A stretch of DNA of 64,000 nt from an uncultured Kiritimatiellota bacterium (GCA_934667425.1 CAKULV010000006.1:1-64000), one strand, 5' to 3'. Positions 35,871 to 44,656 are shown, counted from the first letter of the stretch. Made by a program: numbers and translations. Notes: generated from the sequence alone by a model not told the origin.

Positions 35871-36425
35871 ATGAAAAAGAAAGCCATTGAAATCCTTCTG
35901 GTGAAAGCCGAACTGACGGGCGTTCCCGAAAAGCGCCTGCTGAAGAGCCGAAACGTGGGCGTGGTCGATCTCGTCTGGCCGCGTACGGGCATCGCGCGCA
36001 AGTCGTCCGCCCGCGAGATGGTCTTCAGGAAGGGTCTGGCCGACTTCACGGGCGAGGAATGGACGAAGCGCGTTCTTTTTCGCGAAGACGTGGAGGGACG
36101 CTGTGGTCTCGCGGTGACGATCACCGAGCCGGTGTCCGTCCAGAAGGCGCGGCGGTTCCTGCGGCTCACGGCCAAGTATGCGTTCAAGATGGGGGCGGAC
36201 TTCATGGAGAAGGCGATGGTCGGCTACGCCGACATCGCGTCCGCGCCGCTTGACGCCTTTGCGCAGATGGTCGGCGAGAAGGACACGCCGAAGGCCATTG
36301 CGCAGGGAGTCGTCGACGTGGCCGACCTGCCGGCGGATGGCGAGGAGGCGGTCGTGACCGTGCCGCTGAAGCGTCCGCTGACGGGCAAGGCGATCGGTTC
36401 GCTCGCGTTTCTCATGAGGGCATGA
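35871..36425 (+). CDS. Conserved-looking protein of unknown function
   Basis: I do not recognise this 184-residue protein. It has no signal peptide or membrane segment, and starts MKKKAIEILLVKAELTG. A basic, mixed alpha/beta body includes ARRFLRLTAKYAFKMGADF and ends ALAFLMRA-like. It is predicted to be soluble and cytoplasmic. A consensus extended -10 stands immediately before the start codon. It stands alone between the sugar-isomerase gene and the structured element ahead of the feo operon. Confidence 0.7.
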   Translation: MKKKAIEILLVKAELTGVPEKRLLKSRNVGVVDLVWPRTGIARKSSAREMVFRKGLADFTGEEWTKRVLFREDVEGRCGLAVTITEPVSVQKARRFLRLTAKYAFKMGADFMEKAMVGYADIASAPLDAFAQMVGEKDTPKAIAQGVVDVADLPADGEEAVVTVPLKRPLTGKAIGSLAFLMRA

Positions 36426-36459
36426 GGCTGCGCCAATGCGTCGCCGCTGAAAATCCATA

Positions 36460-36657
36460 GAAGCAGTTGCAAACCCCCGGACACGACAAGCGTGTCCCTC
36501 CCGTGTCTTTGCGAAACCGCAAAGATTCGCCGTTCTTCGGGAGGGACGGGCTCGGCCCCTTGCGGCCCTACGGGTTCGCTTCGCCCAGGCAACCCGACGC
36601 CTGCGGCGCGGGCGAATCTGTCCCGTCCGTAAACGCGAAGGTTTTGCAACTACCTTC
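36460..36657. repeat. 198-bp structured non-coding element with imperfect terminal inverted repeats
   Basis: The ends are imperfect inverted repeats: GAAGCAGTTGCAAAC (36460-36474) against 36641-36657. Inside are several perfect stems: GGACACG/CGTGTCC (36479-36497), CTTTGCG/CGCAAAG (36507-36524) nested inside GTCCCTCCCG/CGGGAGGGAC (36494-36503 with 36538-36547). Two further complementary pairs (36523-36531 with 36611-36619; 36544-36550 with 36622-36628) cross each other. No frame in it looks coding. It could be a MITE-like element or a structured RNA. It ends 50 bases before the feo promoter. Confidence 0.65.
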
Positions 36658-36707
36658 TCACTGCGGCTATGCCTTTCGGCCACAAGTTTTACGCGACTAA
36701 TTTTCCG

Positions 36708-36736
36708 TTGACACCGGAAATCCAGTATGGTATAGT
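36708..36736 (+). promoter_or_regulatory. sigma70 promoter of the feo operon
   Basis: A perfect TTGACA (36708-36713), 17-bp spacer and TATAGT (36731-36736), preceded by TGG. The transcript would start near 36743. A CTAATTAG palindrome at 36753-36760 lies just downstream and could be an operator; it is not a recognisable Fur box. Confidence 0.8.
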
Positions 36737-36786
36737 ACGAACTTTGTTAAGGCTAATTAGTGACACGAAAGAATGGAGCATCCACT

Positions 36787-36996
36787 ATGCCACTTACATT
36801 TATTGGAGTTGGGCGTCGCTGCAGGATAAAGTGCGTGACCGGCGATGATTCCGTGCGCAAGCATCTTGGGGCACTCGGGTTCGCGGTAGGAACTGAGGTT
36901 GAGATTGTGTCCGAGATGGACGGAAACCTCATCATAGGGGTGATGGGAAGCCGCGTGGCGGTAGACAGGGATCTGGCGAAAAGGATCCTTGTGTGA
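36787..36996 (+). CDS. feoA: FeoA-domain protein 1
   Basis: This 69-residue protein is a FeoA (SH3-like) domain: GVGRRCRIKCVTGDDSVRKH, then LGALGFAVGTEVEIVSEMDG and a C-terminal VAVDRDLAKRILV. FeoA supports ferrous iron uptake by FeoB, probably through interaction with its cytosolic domain. I start at 36787, with GGAG about 9 bases upstream, rather than at an in-frame 36760. It is the first gene of the feo operon, 25 bases before the second feoA. Confidence 0.9.
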   Translation: MPLTFIGVGRRCRIKCVTGDDSVRKHLGALGFAVGTEVEIVSEMDGNLIIGVMGSRVAVDRDLAKRILV

Positions 36997-37021
36997 GGCA
37001 TCTTTCTAAAGGAGACTCGAG

Positions 37022-37240
37022 ATGACATTGAGAGAAGTGAAGGTTGGGGATGCCGTCAAGATAGTCCGGATAGGCGGCAATGGCCAGGTGAAGCGCCGAG
37101 TAATGGACATGGGGCTTACGAAGGGTACGGAGGTGGCGGTTCGCAAGATCGCGCCGCTTGGCGACCCTATCGAACTTACGGTTCGCGGCTACGAACTGTC
37201 CATCCGCAAGGACGAAGCGTCCGTCATAGAGGTGGAATGA
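37022..37240 (+). CDS. feoA: FeoA-domain protein 2
   Basis: This 72-residue protein is a second FeoA domain, with the more typical core KRRVMDMGLTKGTEVAVRKI, APLGDPIELTVRGYELSIRK and EASVIEVE end. AAGGAG precedes the ATG with good spacing. Two separate FeoA proteins with one FeoB is an arrangement seen in several anaerobes. FeoB starts 13 bases after its stop. Confidence 0.95.
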   Translation: MTLREVKVGDAVKIVRIGGNGQVKRRVMDMGLTKGTEVAVRKIAPLGDPIELTVRGYELSIRKDEASVIEVE

Positions 37241-37253
37241 GAGGGTAAAAGTC

Positions 37254-39626
37254 ATGGTAACTAAAATAGCGCTTGCGGGAAACCCCAACTGCGGGAAGAC
37301 GACGCTGTTCAACGACCTTACCGGTTCGGCGCAATATGTCGGCAACTGGCCGGGCGTAACCGTGGAGAAGAAGGACGGCGTGCTTCTCGGCCACAAGAAG
37401 GTGGTAATACAGGACCTGCCCGGCATCTATTCGCTGTCGCCGTATTCACTCGAGGAGGTCGTTGCCCGGAACTATCTCGTGAACGAGCGTCCGGATGCGA
37501 TCCTCAACATAGTTGACGGCTCCAACCTGGAGCGAAACCTGTATCTCACCACACAGCTTCTGGAGCTCGGCATCCCGATGGTCGTGGCCGTCAACATGAT
37601 AGATGTGGTTCGCAAGAATGGCGACCGGATAGACCTGGCGAAGCTGTCCAAGGAGCTTGGATGCGCCGTAGTGGAGATATCTGCCCTCAAGGGCGAAGGC
37701 ACCAAGAAGGCGGCAGACATGGCCATCGAGGCCGCCGCAAAGGGCATCCAGGGCGAGCGTCCCCATGTGTTCACCGGGTCTGTGGAACACGCCATCGCCC
37801 ACATAGAGGAATCGCTGCATGGCAAGGTCGAGAAGGCCACGAGCCGCTGGGCCGCGATCAAGGTCTTCGAGCGCGATGCGAAGGCCATAGAGACGCTTAG
37901 CGTGCCTGCGGACATCGTGTCCCACGTGGAGGGCCACATCAAGGATTGCGAGAAGGAGATGGAGGACGATTCCGAGTCCATCATCACCACCCAGCGCTAC
38001 GAATACATCCAGAGGATAGTCGCCGATACGTACAGGCGTTCGCCCCGCAGGGCATCCACTACGCTGTCCGACAAGATCGACAAGATTGTGACGAACCGCA
38101 TCCTTGCGCTTCCCATATTCATCCTGTCGCTTTGCGCCATGTGGTGGCTCGCCGTTGCGGATGGCGGCCCCGGTACTACGCTGACGGACTGGGCGAACGA
38201 CGGTTTCCTCGGGGATGGCTGGCATCTTCCGTTCACGACGCATGAGGTTGACGGAAAGGACTACGAGACGGCGTGCGAAGACTTCGCCAAGGCGGAGGCG
38301 ACGGTCAAGGCTTGGGAGGCCGGCGAAAAGAAGGCATCCATCGAGGACGAGGAGACCGGCGAGATGGCCGAAGAGTGGGACGTTGACGAGACGGCCTACA
38401 AGGCGGCCAAGGAGGTTGATGAGCCGGATCCGTCCGCCTACGGTGTTTGGGTGCCGGGGATCGGTGCGCTCATCGGCGCAGGGCTGGAGCGTCTTGGCGT
38501 GAGCGAGACGGTGGCGAGCCTGGTGAACGATGGCGCATGGGGCGGCGTCGCCACGGTGCTAGGGTTCGTGCCGGTGATCATGGTCGTGTTCCTGTTCCTT
38601 GCGTTCCTTGAGGATTGCGGATACATGGCCCGTGTAGCGTTCATCATGGACAGGCTTTTCCGCAAGTTCGGCCTTTCGGGCAAATCCTTCATACCGATGA
38701 TCGTCGGCAAGGGGTGCGGAGTGCCGGCCGTGATGGCGGCGAGGACTATCGAAAGCGAACGTGACCGCAGGATGACGATCATCCTCGCCACGTTCATCCC
38801 ATGCGGGGCAAAGACCGTTATCATAGCGATGTTCTCGGCGATCTTCTTCCGCGAGATGTGGTATGTGGCTCCGCTCATGGACGTGATAGGCATGGCCATC
38901 ATCGTTCTCGGCGGCATCGCGCTGAAGAAGTCCAAGGCATTCGCCGGCGAAGCCGCTCCGTTCGTGATGGAGCTTCCGGCGTACCATATGCCTACCGTTT
39001 CGGGAATCCTGCACCACACGTGGAACCGGGTGAAGGCCTACGTGATAAAGGCAGGGGCGGTGATATTCCCCGCCTGCGTGTTCCTGTGGCTGATCATGTC
39101 CTTTGATTTCGGATTCAATCTCGTTGGCGACGATATCGACAAGTCCATGCTTGCGACGGTTGGCGGATGGATTGCGTGGCTGTTCGCGCCGCTGGGATTC
39201 GGGACGTGGCAGGGCGCCGCGGCCACGGTGTCGGCCGAGATCGCAAAGGAGCAGGCCACGGCTACGCTGGGCATGGTCTCCGCAGGATTGGGCGGTGCGA
39301 CCACGGCTTCAAACGTCAGTGCGCTTTTCGGATCGATGTCCGCATATCCCAAGCTTGCGGCGATGTCGTTCATGCTCTTCAACCTCTTCGTCCCGCCGTG
39401 CATGGTCGCAATCGCGGTCACGTTCCGCGAGATGGGGTCGAAGGTCTGGGGATGGTTCGCCATTGCGTTCCAGCTGTTCGTGGGCTACGTGCTTGCGCTG
39501 TCCGTGTACCAGCTCGGCATGGTGTTCGCGGGCGGCGGCTTCGGCGTGTGGACCGCCATCACCATCCTGGTTGACGTCTGGTGTCTCTGGATGATCTTCC
39601 GTCCGGCAAAGGTCAGAGAGGTCTGA
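37254..39626 (+). CDS. feoB: Ferrous iron transporter FeoB
   Basis: This 790-residue inner-membrane protein has an N-terminal G domain: G1 GNPNCGKTTLFNDLTG, G3 DLPGIYS and G4 NMID. A helical GDI-like domain leads to two gate regions. The first contains FLEDCGYMARVAFIMDRLF and GKGCGVPAVMAARTIES; the second lies around AIAVTFREMG. Between the first transmembrane segment (about residue 283-303) and the next gate helices there is an acidic insert of about 80 residues (about 320-400, with EDEETGEMAEEWDVDETA) that ordinary FeoB lacks; it should face the periplasm. It imports Fe2+ and is co-transcribed with two feoA genes and a small Cys-rich protein. Confidence 0.96.
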   Translation: MVTKIALAGNPNCGKTTLFNDLTGSAQYVGNWPGVTVEKKDGVLLGHKKVVIQDLPGIYSLSPYSLEEVVARNYLVNERPDAILNIVDGSNLERNLYLTTQLLELGIPMVVAVNMIDVVRKNGDRIDLAKLSKELGCAVVEISALKGEGTKKAADMAIEAAAKGIQGERPHVFTGSVEHAIAHIEESLHGKVEKATSRWAAIKVFERDAKAIETLSVPADIVSHVEGHIKDCEKEMEDDSESIITTQRYEYIQRIVADTYRRSPRRASTTLSDKIDKIVTNRILALPIFILSLCAMWWLAVADGGPGTTLTDWANDGFLGDGWHLPFTTHEVDGKDYETACEDFAKAEATVKAWEAGEKKASIEDEETGEMAEEWDVDETAYKAAKEVDEPDPSAYGVWVPGIGALIGAGLERLGVSETVASLVNDGAWGGVATVLGFVPVIMVVFLFLAFLEDCGYMARVAFIMDRLFRKFGLSGKSFIPMIVGKGCGVPAVMAARTIESERDRRMTIILATFIPCGAKTVIIAMFSAIFFREMWYVAPLMDVIGMAIIVLGGIALKKSKAFAGEAAPFVMELPAYHMPTVSGILHHTWNRVKAYVIKAGAVIFPACVFLWLIMSFDFGFNLVGDDIDKSMLATVGGWIAWLFAPLGFGTWQGAAATVSAEIAKEQATATLGMVSAGLGGATTASNVSALFGSMSAYPKLAAMSFMLFNLFVPPCMVAIAVTFREMGSKVWGWFAIAFQLFVGYVLALSVYQLGMVFAGGGFGVWTAITILVDVWCLWMIFRPAKVREV

Positions 39627-39627
39627 G

Positions 39628-39780
39628 ATGGGCCTTGGTTCTGTCCTGGTCGTCGTGGCGGTGTTGGCCCTTGCGGCGTTCGCCGTGTGGAGGAACCTCC
39701 GCAAGGGCGTCCCGTGCGAATGCGGCGGCTCGTGCCGCGCCTGCGGGGGACGATGCCGCTGCAGCGTGAAAAATTCCTGA
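39628..39780 (+). CDS. FeoB-associated Cys-rich membrane protein (50 residues)
   Basis: This short gene starts one base after the feoB stop. The 50-residue product has one transmembrane helix (VLVVVAVLALAAFAVW, about residues 6-21) and a Cys-rich tail, CECGGSCRACGGRCRC, with six Cys. It matches the small Cys-rich membrane proteins often encoded directly after feoB, which may handle iron at the cytosolic face. The spacing leaves no room for its own leader, so translation is probably coupled to feoB. Confidence 0.85.
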   Translation: MGLGSVLVVVAVLALAAFAVWRNLRKGVPCECGGSCRACGGRCRCSVKNS

Positions 39781-39788
39781 AAAGGGGA

Positions 39789-39817
39789 TTGCGAAAGAAA
39801 TGGCGGCGTGATATAAT
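39789..39817 (+). promoter_or_regulatory. sigma70 promoter of the beta-barrel gene
   Basis: TTGCGA (39789-39794), 17-bp spacer and a perfect TATAAT (39812-39817). The transcript would carry a leader of about 50 bases with an inverted TCGAA/TTCGA pair and GAGGA ahead of the ATG. Confidence 0.7.
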
Positions 39818-39875
39818 TACCCGCGTCTAACAAAATTAGAGTTCTCGAAACAAAGTTCGAAAACGAGGAAAACAC

Positions 39876-40778
39876 ATGAATGCAATGAAAATGACGGTTG
39901 TCGCCTGCTCTGCGGTTGTCTGCGGGGCCCTGACGGCGGCGGAGAGTGAGTCTGAGGCGGAGAAGCCGGGCTTTTCCCTGTCGGACTATGTGGCGGTCGA
40001 GGCCGGGGTGGCGCTTGATTCGCGATACATGTCGTACGGCGTGATTGACGGCAAGGATCCGATCGTTACGCCAAGTGCGCAGGTGACGCTGTTCGACTAC
40101 GTCTATTTCGGGGTGTCGGCAATCTACGACGTCACGAAGGCGAACGGCAAGAGGGGCGGATACGGCAACCGCGCCGGGCAGTGGACGACGCTTGACGCCA
40201 CAGTCGGCGTGGCGCACGATTTCGAGTTGTGCGAATCGCTCGGTGCGCTTTCCGTCGACTTCAACTACATATACGAATACCTTCGCCGCTACCATAGCGA
40301 CATGGGCGATACCCAGTACCTCAATCTTGAGTTCTCCCTTGGCGACCTCTGGCTTGAGCCTACGCTCGCCATCGAGAGGGATCTGATGGCGGATGACGGC
40401 ACGTACGTGAACTTCAGCATCGGCCACGAGTTCTCCATCATAGACGGGGCGAACGAGGATGACTCGCCGGTTCTGGCGTTCCGTCCGTCGATTGGACAGG
40501 GCATCGGCAATTCGCAGCGCGCAGCCGGATATTTCGTGAAGCGCAAAGGGTCGGAGGAGGCTCTTGACCATGGCGGTTTGATGGATACGACGATCATGGG
40601 CGAGCTCACCTGGAACATTTGCGAGAACATTTCGCTCACCGGATATGTCGCCTACAGCGATTACCTGCTTGACGGGAACATGCGCGATGGCGCCCGCGCC
40701 CACAACGCGGATTGGGGCAGCGCCTGTGACCGGTCGTGGAATGTCTACGGCGGCATAGCCCTCGGCGTTTCGTTCTGA
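39876..40778 (+). CDS. Putative outer-membrane beta-barrel protein
   Basis: This 300-residue protein has a signal peptide (MTVVACSAVVCGALTA, cleaved near TAAES) and then alternating polar/hydrophobic strands with many aromatic residues, for example YVAVEAGVALDSRYMSYG, LSVDFNYIYEYLRRYHSD and ISLTGYVAYSDYLLDG. It ends in Phe (GGIALGVSF), as expected for an outer-membrane barrel recognised by BamA. About 12 strands are plausible. It may be a porin or a barrel of the DUF-type found in PVC bacteria. Its own promoter and a strong terminator frame it as a single-gene unit. Confidence 0.75.
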   Translation: MNAMKMTVVACSAVVCGALTAAESESEAEKPGFSLSDYVAVEAGVALDSRYMSYGVIDGKDPIVTPSAQVTLFDYVYFGVSAIYDVTKANGKRGGYGNRAGQWTTLDATVGVAHDFELCESLGALSVDFNYIYEYLRRYHSDMGDTQYLNLEFSLGDLWLEPTLAIERDLMADDGTYVNFSIGHEFSIIDGANEDDSPVLAFRPSIGQGIGNSQRAAGYFVKRKGSEEALDHGGLMDTTIMGELTWNICENISLTGYVAYSDYLLDGNMRDGARAHNADWGSACDRSWNVYGGIALGVSF

Positions 40779-40813
40779 GCGTGATTGCCGGTTGTTTGGT
40801 TGGTTGAGAGTTG

Positions 40814-40845
40814 TCCGGGCGGCATGATCTGCCGCCCGGATTTTT
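40814..40845 (+). terminator. Rho-independent terminator after the beta-barrel gene
   Basis: A perfect 11-bp GC-rich stem (TCCGGGCGGCA, 40814-40824, with 40830-40840) and a 5-nt loop are followed by TTTTTC. Confidence 0.92.
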
Positions 40846-40970
40846 CTTTGCATCCCGCGTCGGTTCTCCAACAGGCAACGCGCCATCGTTGCCGGTCAAC
40901 CTTGTCCCGGGATGCCTGTTCCTTTCGCCGGAGCGCAGATGGAGATTTTGAGTGCGTTGCATTTTTACGT

Positions 40971-40998
40971 TTGAAATCGCAACGAGGTGTGATACACT
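40971..40998 (+). promoter_or_regulatory. Promoter of the Tat-lipoprotein isomerase gene
   Basis: TTGAAA (40971-40976), 16-bp spacer and TACACT (40993-40998). AAGGAG lies about 10 bases before the ATG at 41040. Confidence 0.5.
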
Positions 40999-41039
40999 TG
41001 GAGGCAATTGGTTTTTCAGACAAGCAAGGAGTGAAGGAT

Positions 41040-41990
41040 ATGATCAACAGAAGAATGTTCCTGATTCAGGGGGCGGCGTTGGCCGCAGGCGGATGCGCCA
41101 ATGCCGCAAAAGGTGCGGGCGTTGGATCTGTGTATGATGGCATCCCGATCGGCGTTATCACATATTCGTATCGCGGCATGCCCGTCGGGCGGTACAAGAC
41201 GCTTGAATACGTGAGGGCTTCCGGTCTCAGTGAAATGGAGTTCATGTCGAACGATCTGGAGCTTGATGCCGGCTCCCCCGTGAATGGGCTTCCGTGGAAG
41301 CTGACCAAGGAGGAGTCGGCGAAGGCTGCGGCCTGGAGGCGCACCGTCGATCTCAAGCGCTTCGAGGATGTGCGGGCGAAATACGAGGGTTCAGGCGTAA
41401 AGGCCCATATCGTCAAGTTCGCCTCCATTGACGGCGGGGCCGGCTGGTCTGATGAGGATATAGAGTATTGCTTCAGGGTCGCCCGCATAATGGGCGCAAA
41501 GGCGATTACGCGCGAAGTCCCAAACCCCAAGAACATGGCGGCATGGGAGAAGAGCGCCAGGCGGCTGGCGCGCTTTGCGGAGCGGTACGACATTGCTGTC
41601 GCTTTCCACAACCACCTTCAGATAGATGCGAAGACGTATGACGGGCCTTTGCTTGACTGGTCACCGAAGTTCATGATCAACTTCGATATCGGGCATTACG
41701 TTGCGGCGAACGACGACGATCCCCTTGCGTTCGTGAAGAAGTACCACGACCGCATATACTCCATCCACATAAAGGACCGCACGACCAAGGCGCATGGGCA
41801 GAAGAATCTCGCGTTTGGCAAGGGGGATACGCCCCTTGTCGGACTCTTCGGCCTTATGCGCAAGGAAGGATACCGCTTCCCGTGCGACATTGAACTTGAA
41901 TATGCGATCCCGAAGGGATCCGATGCCGTTCGCGAAGTGGACGCATCCCGCCGCTATTGCGCCACAAACATCGCAAAACTGAACGGCTGA
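41040..41990 (+). CDS. Tat-exported lipoprotein of the sugar-phosphate isomerase/epimerase family
   Basis: This 316-residue protein starts INRRMFLIQGAALAAGGCAN, a twin-arginine signal followed by a lipobox (AGGC, Cys19), so it should be folded in the cytoplasm, exported by Tat and anchored by lipid. The body is a xylose-isomerase-like barrel: GVITYSYRGMPVGRYKTLEY, AHIVKFASIDGG, FHNHLQIDAKTYDG, MINFDIGHYVAAN, SIHIKDRTTKAHG and CDIELEYAIP. Metal-site Glu/Asp/His positions are present. Exported members of this family are frequent in PVC bacteria and act on unknown sugars. I start at 41040; an upstream extension in the same frame lacks support. Confidence 0.88.
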   Translation: MINRRMFLIQGAALAAGGCANAAKGAGVGSVYDGIPIGVITYSYRGMPVGRYKTLEYVRASGLSEMEFMSNDLELDAGSPVNGLPWKLTKEESAKAAAWRRTVDLKRFEDVRAKYEGSGVKAHIVKFASIDGGAGWSDEDIEYCFRVARIMGAKAITREVPNPKNMAAWEKSARRLARFAERYDIAVAFHNHLQIDAKTYDGPLLDWSPKFMINFDIGHYVAANDDDPLAFVKKYHDRIYSIHIKDRTTKAHGQKNLAFGKGDTPLVGLFGLMRKEGYRFPCDIELEYAIPKGSDAVREVDASRRYCATNIAKLNG

Positions 41991-41993
41991 CGC

Positions 41994-42027
41994 CATCCCG
42001 AACCCGATGCGGAGTTTTTTTGTTTTT
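41994..42027 (+). terminator. Probable terminator after the isomerase gene
   Basis: A short stem (GCCATC with GATGC, one bulge) is followed by TTTTTTTGTTTTT. The T-tract is strong, the stem weak. Confidence 0.5.
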
Positions 42028-42093
42028 CGCGTCAGGTTTTCGGATGGCTGAATCCTTATATGCTTGTCAACAATGACAGAAAGACAAGGAAGC

Positions 42094-42498
42094 ATGAACA
42101 AGAAACTGATGATAACGACGGTTGCCGCAATTGCGGCGGGGCTGGCACTTGCCCATCCTGGCCCTGGCGGATTCCGTGGCGGTCCTGGCCCGAGAGGATT
42201 CCATGGCGGCTGCGGTCCGCGGGGCTTTAGGGGAGGGCCTCCGCCGATGCGAGGGCCTGGTCCGGGTTTCCACCATCATGGGCATTGCGGATGGGGCGTG
42301 GCAGGCGCCATGTTGGGCGCCGCGGTCGTGCGCAACATTGTCCGCCCCGCGCCGGTTGTCGTTGCGCCGTCACCTGTATATGCGCCGACTGTATATGCGC
42401 CGACTGTATATGCGCCGCCGCCAGTTGTCGTCGCGCCGCCGCCCGTGATATACGCACCGCCGCCCCCACCGCCGCCACCGCCCTGTCGGTTCTGGTAG
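42094..42498 (+). CDS. Small secreted Gly/Pro-rich protein
   Basis: This 134-residue protein has a signal peptide (MNKKLMITTVAAIAAGLALA) and a low-complexity mature part. Residues 20-60 are Gly/Pro/Arg/His-rich (GFRGGPGPRGFHGGCGPRG); a hydrophobic GVAGAMLGAAVVRNIV segment may insert in or lie on a membrane; the end is Pro-rich with VYAPTVYAPTVYAP repeats encoded by a 15-bp direct repeat (about 42377-42410), nine Pro in a row and CRFW. I start at 42094 behind AAGGA. The function is unknown; it may be a cell-envelope protein, and the repeats may vary in number. Confidence 0.65.
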   Translation: MNKKLMITTVAAIAAGLALAHPGPGGFRGGPGPRGFHGGCGPRGFRGGPPPMRGPGPGFHHHGHCGWGVAGAMLGAAVVRNIVRPAPVVVAPSPVYAPTVYAPTVYAPPPVVVAPPPVIYAPPPPPPPPPCRFW

Positions 42499-42514
42499 CG
42501 GCCGCTGGCCGCTG

Positions 42515-42550
42515 ATGCCGGCTCTCCCCGTTCGGGGAGTCCGGCATTTC
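42515..42550 (+). terminator. Hairpin terminator after the Gly/Pro-rich gene
   Basis: ATGCCGG-CT-CTCCCC, a GTTC loop and the complementary GGGGAG-T-CCGGCAT form a 13-bp stem with a small bulge, followed by TTTCG. Confidence 0.6.
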
Positions 42551-42649
42551 GATGGCGTCATTTGCGGCCGCTTGGATGGACCGGCGAGAGGGGTTTGATA
42601 CACGTAATGGCAATGGGAGGCGTCTGACGGCGTTTGCCATCCTGAATCA

Positions 42650-43003
42650 ATGCGGAAGAAGCGCTCCGATAGTGAAGAGATTGCAGTGGTGATGGGCGTA
42701 CGCGCCAGGGTCGCGCGTACGCTTTTTGCCAGAATGAAAGGCCTCATGGGAACAAGGTCGCTGCCGCCAGGCGAGGGCATGCTGATCCTGCGGTGCAATG
42801 CCATACACACGTTCTTCATGTCGTTTCCGATAGATGCGACATTCCTTGACAGGCACGACGATGTCGTAAAGGTGGTGCGCAACATCCCCCCGTGGCGTCC
42901 TTTCGTATGGGGTGGATTCCGGGCTGTAAAGGTCCTTGAGACGGAGGCGCAGAATCCGGTGGAGGGCGTCTGTCTGGACGGGGCCACGCCGCAGAAGGCA
43001 TGA
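42650..43003 (+). CDS. DUF192-family protein
   Basis: This 117-residue protein contains the DUF192 core: ARTLFARMKGLMGTRSLPPG, CNAIHTFFMSFPIDATFLDR (the conserved HTFFM-hPIDh motif) and PPWRPFVWGGFRAVKVLE. The family forms a small beta-barrel of unknown role. There is no signal peptide in this start; many relatives are exported. No clear ribosome-binding site is visible. It precedes the gapA promoter. Confidence 0.85.
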   Translation: MRKKRSDSEEIAVVMGVRARVARTLFARMKGLMGTRSLPPGEGMLILRCNAIHTFFMSFPIDATFLDRHDDVVKVVRNIPPWRPFVWGGFRAVKVLETEAQNPVEGVCLDGATPQKA

Positions 43004-43071
43004 TCCGCAGGGGATCCGTGCGCGCTGGCGGTCTGATTCCGCGCGCCATTGCTCCTTCGGCGGCGGATGGC

Positions 43072-43100
43072 TTGACTTCACCGCCGTTTTAGGCTATACT
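43072..43100 (+). promoter_or_regulatory. sigma70 promoter of gapA
   Basis: TTGACT (43072-43077), 17-bp spacer and TATACT (43095-43100). The leader of about 55 bases contains a small AGGGA/TCCCT hairpin and a purine-rich GAAAGAAAAGG ribosome-binding site. Confidence 0.75.
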
Positions 43101-43142
43101 ACCGACTTGTTTTTTCCGTTAGGGAGTGTCCCTGCGGGGTAA

Positions 43143-44171
<1,029 letters not shown>

Positions 44172-44188
44172 CTTCATGGACCACGATG

Positions 44189-44218
44189 CGGGGGACTTTC
44201 GGGTTCCCCGTCTCTTTC
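44189..44218 (+). terminator. Terminator after gapA
   Basis: An 8-bp stem CGGGGGAC/GTTCCCCG (44189-44210, one G-U pair) with a TTTCGG loop is followed by TCTCTTTCCC. Confidence 0.6.
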
Positions 44219-44261
44219 CCTGAAATGGGGACAAGGCCATAGGGAAGGGGGTGAAGAGGCA

Positions 44262-44462
44262 ATGGCAATCCAGCTCAAGCTGAAAAAGGGCGAATCCGTT
44301 GAACGCGGATTGAAGCGGCTCAAGAAGATTCTCGACAAGGAGGGTCTGATCAAGACGTTGCGCGAGACGCGCTACTTCGAGAAGCCGTGCGTGAAGGCGC
44401 GCAAGAAATCTGCGCGCGCTCGCATCCGCGCCCGTTCGCGCCGCCGCATGGCGGAGATGTGA
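44262..44462 (+). CDS. rpsU: 30S ribosomal protein S21 (bS21)
   Basis: This 66-residue basic protein is bS21: IQLKLKKGESVERGLKRLKK, then EGLIKTLRETRYFEKPCVK and an Arg/Lys-rich tail. It binds the 3' end of 16S rRNA near the mRNA exit and helps initiation. GAAGAGG stands before the ATG. A hairpin terminator follows 50 bases after the stop. Confidence 0.96.
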   Translation: MAIQLKLKKGESVERGLKRLKKILDKEGLIKTLRETRYFEKPCVKARKKSARARIRARSRRRMAEM

Positions 44463-44511
44463 ACGTGACGGAGGAGCCGTTTTCAACGGTGCCTCTTCAT
44501 TGGAAAACAAG

Positions 44512-44548
44512 GCAGGTGGGCGATCGTTCGTCCACCTGCTTCGTTTTC
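44512..44548 (+). terminator. Terminator after rpsU
   Basis: A 12-bp stem (44512-44523 with 44528-44539, one mismatch) beginning GCAGGTGG closes a TCGT loop and is followed by TTCGTTTTC. Confidence 0.75.
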
Positions 44549-44637
44549 ACTCCGACGCGGGGGATGGCCGCATGCGAAGGGGCATTCGCGTCATCCCCGG
44601 CGATTGAGCAGAATGACGTGCCAGAATTGGCCGGATA

Positions 44638-44646
44638 TGGTAAAAT
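44638..44646 (+). promoter_or_regulatory. Extended -10 promoter of ribBA
   Basis: TGG-TAAAAT (hexamer 44641-44646) ends 10 bases before the TTG proposed as start of ribBA at 44657. No FMN-riboswitch consensus is seen between the rpsU terminator and this site. Confidence 0.5.
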
Positions 44647-44656
44647 ACCGCCTACT

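Noticed and set aside
36714..36786. Fur box at the feo promoter
   Set aside because: No 19-bp GATAATGAT-type palindrome is visible; only CTAATTAG is palindromic.
44387..44656. N-terminal extension of ribBA through the rpsU terminator
   Set aside because: RibB homologues begin 10-20 residues before DDEDREN. The extension crosses a stem-loop terminator and a -10 box.
44540..44656. FMN riboswitch before ribBA
   Set aside because: The interval is short and shows none of the conserved RFN segments.
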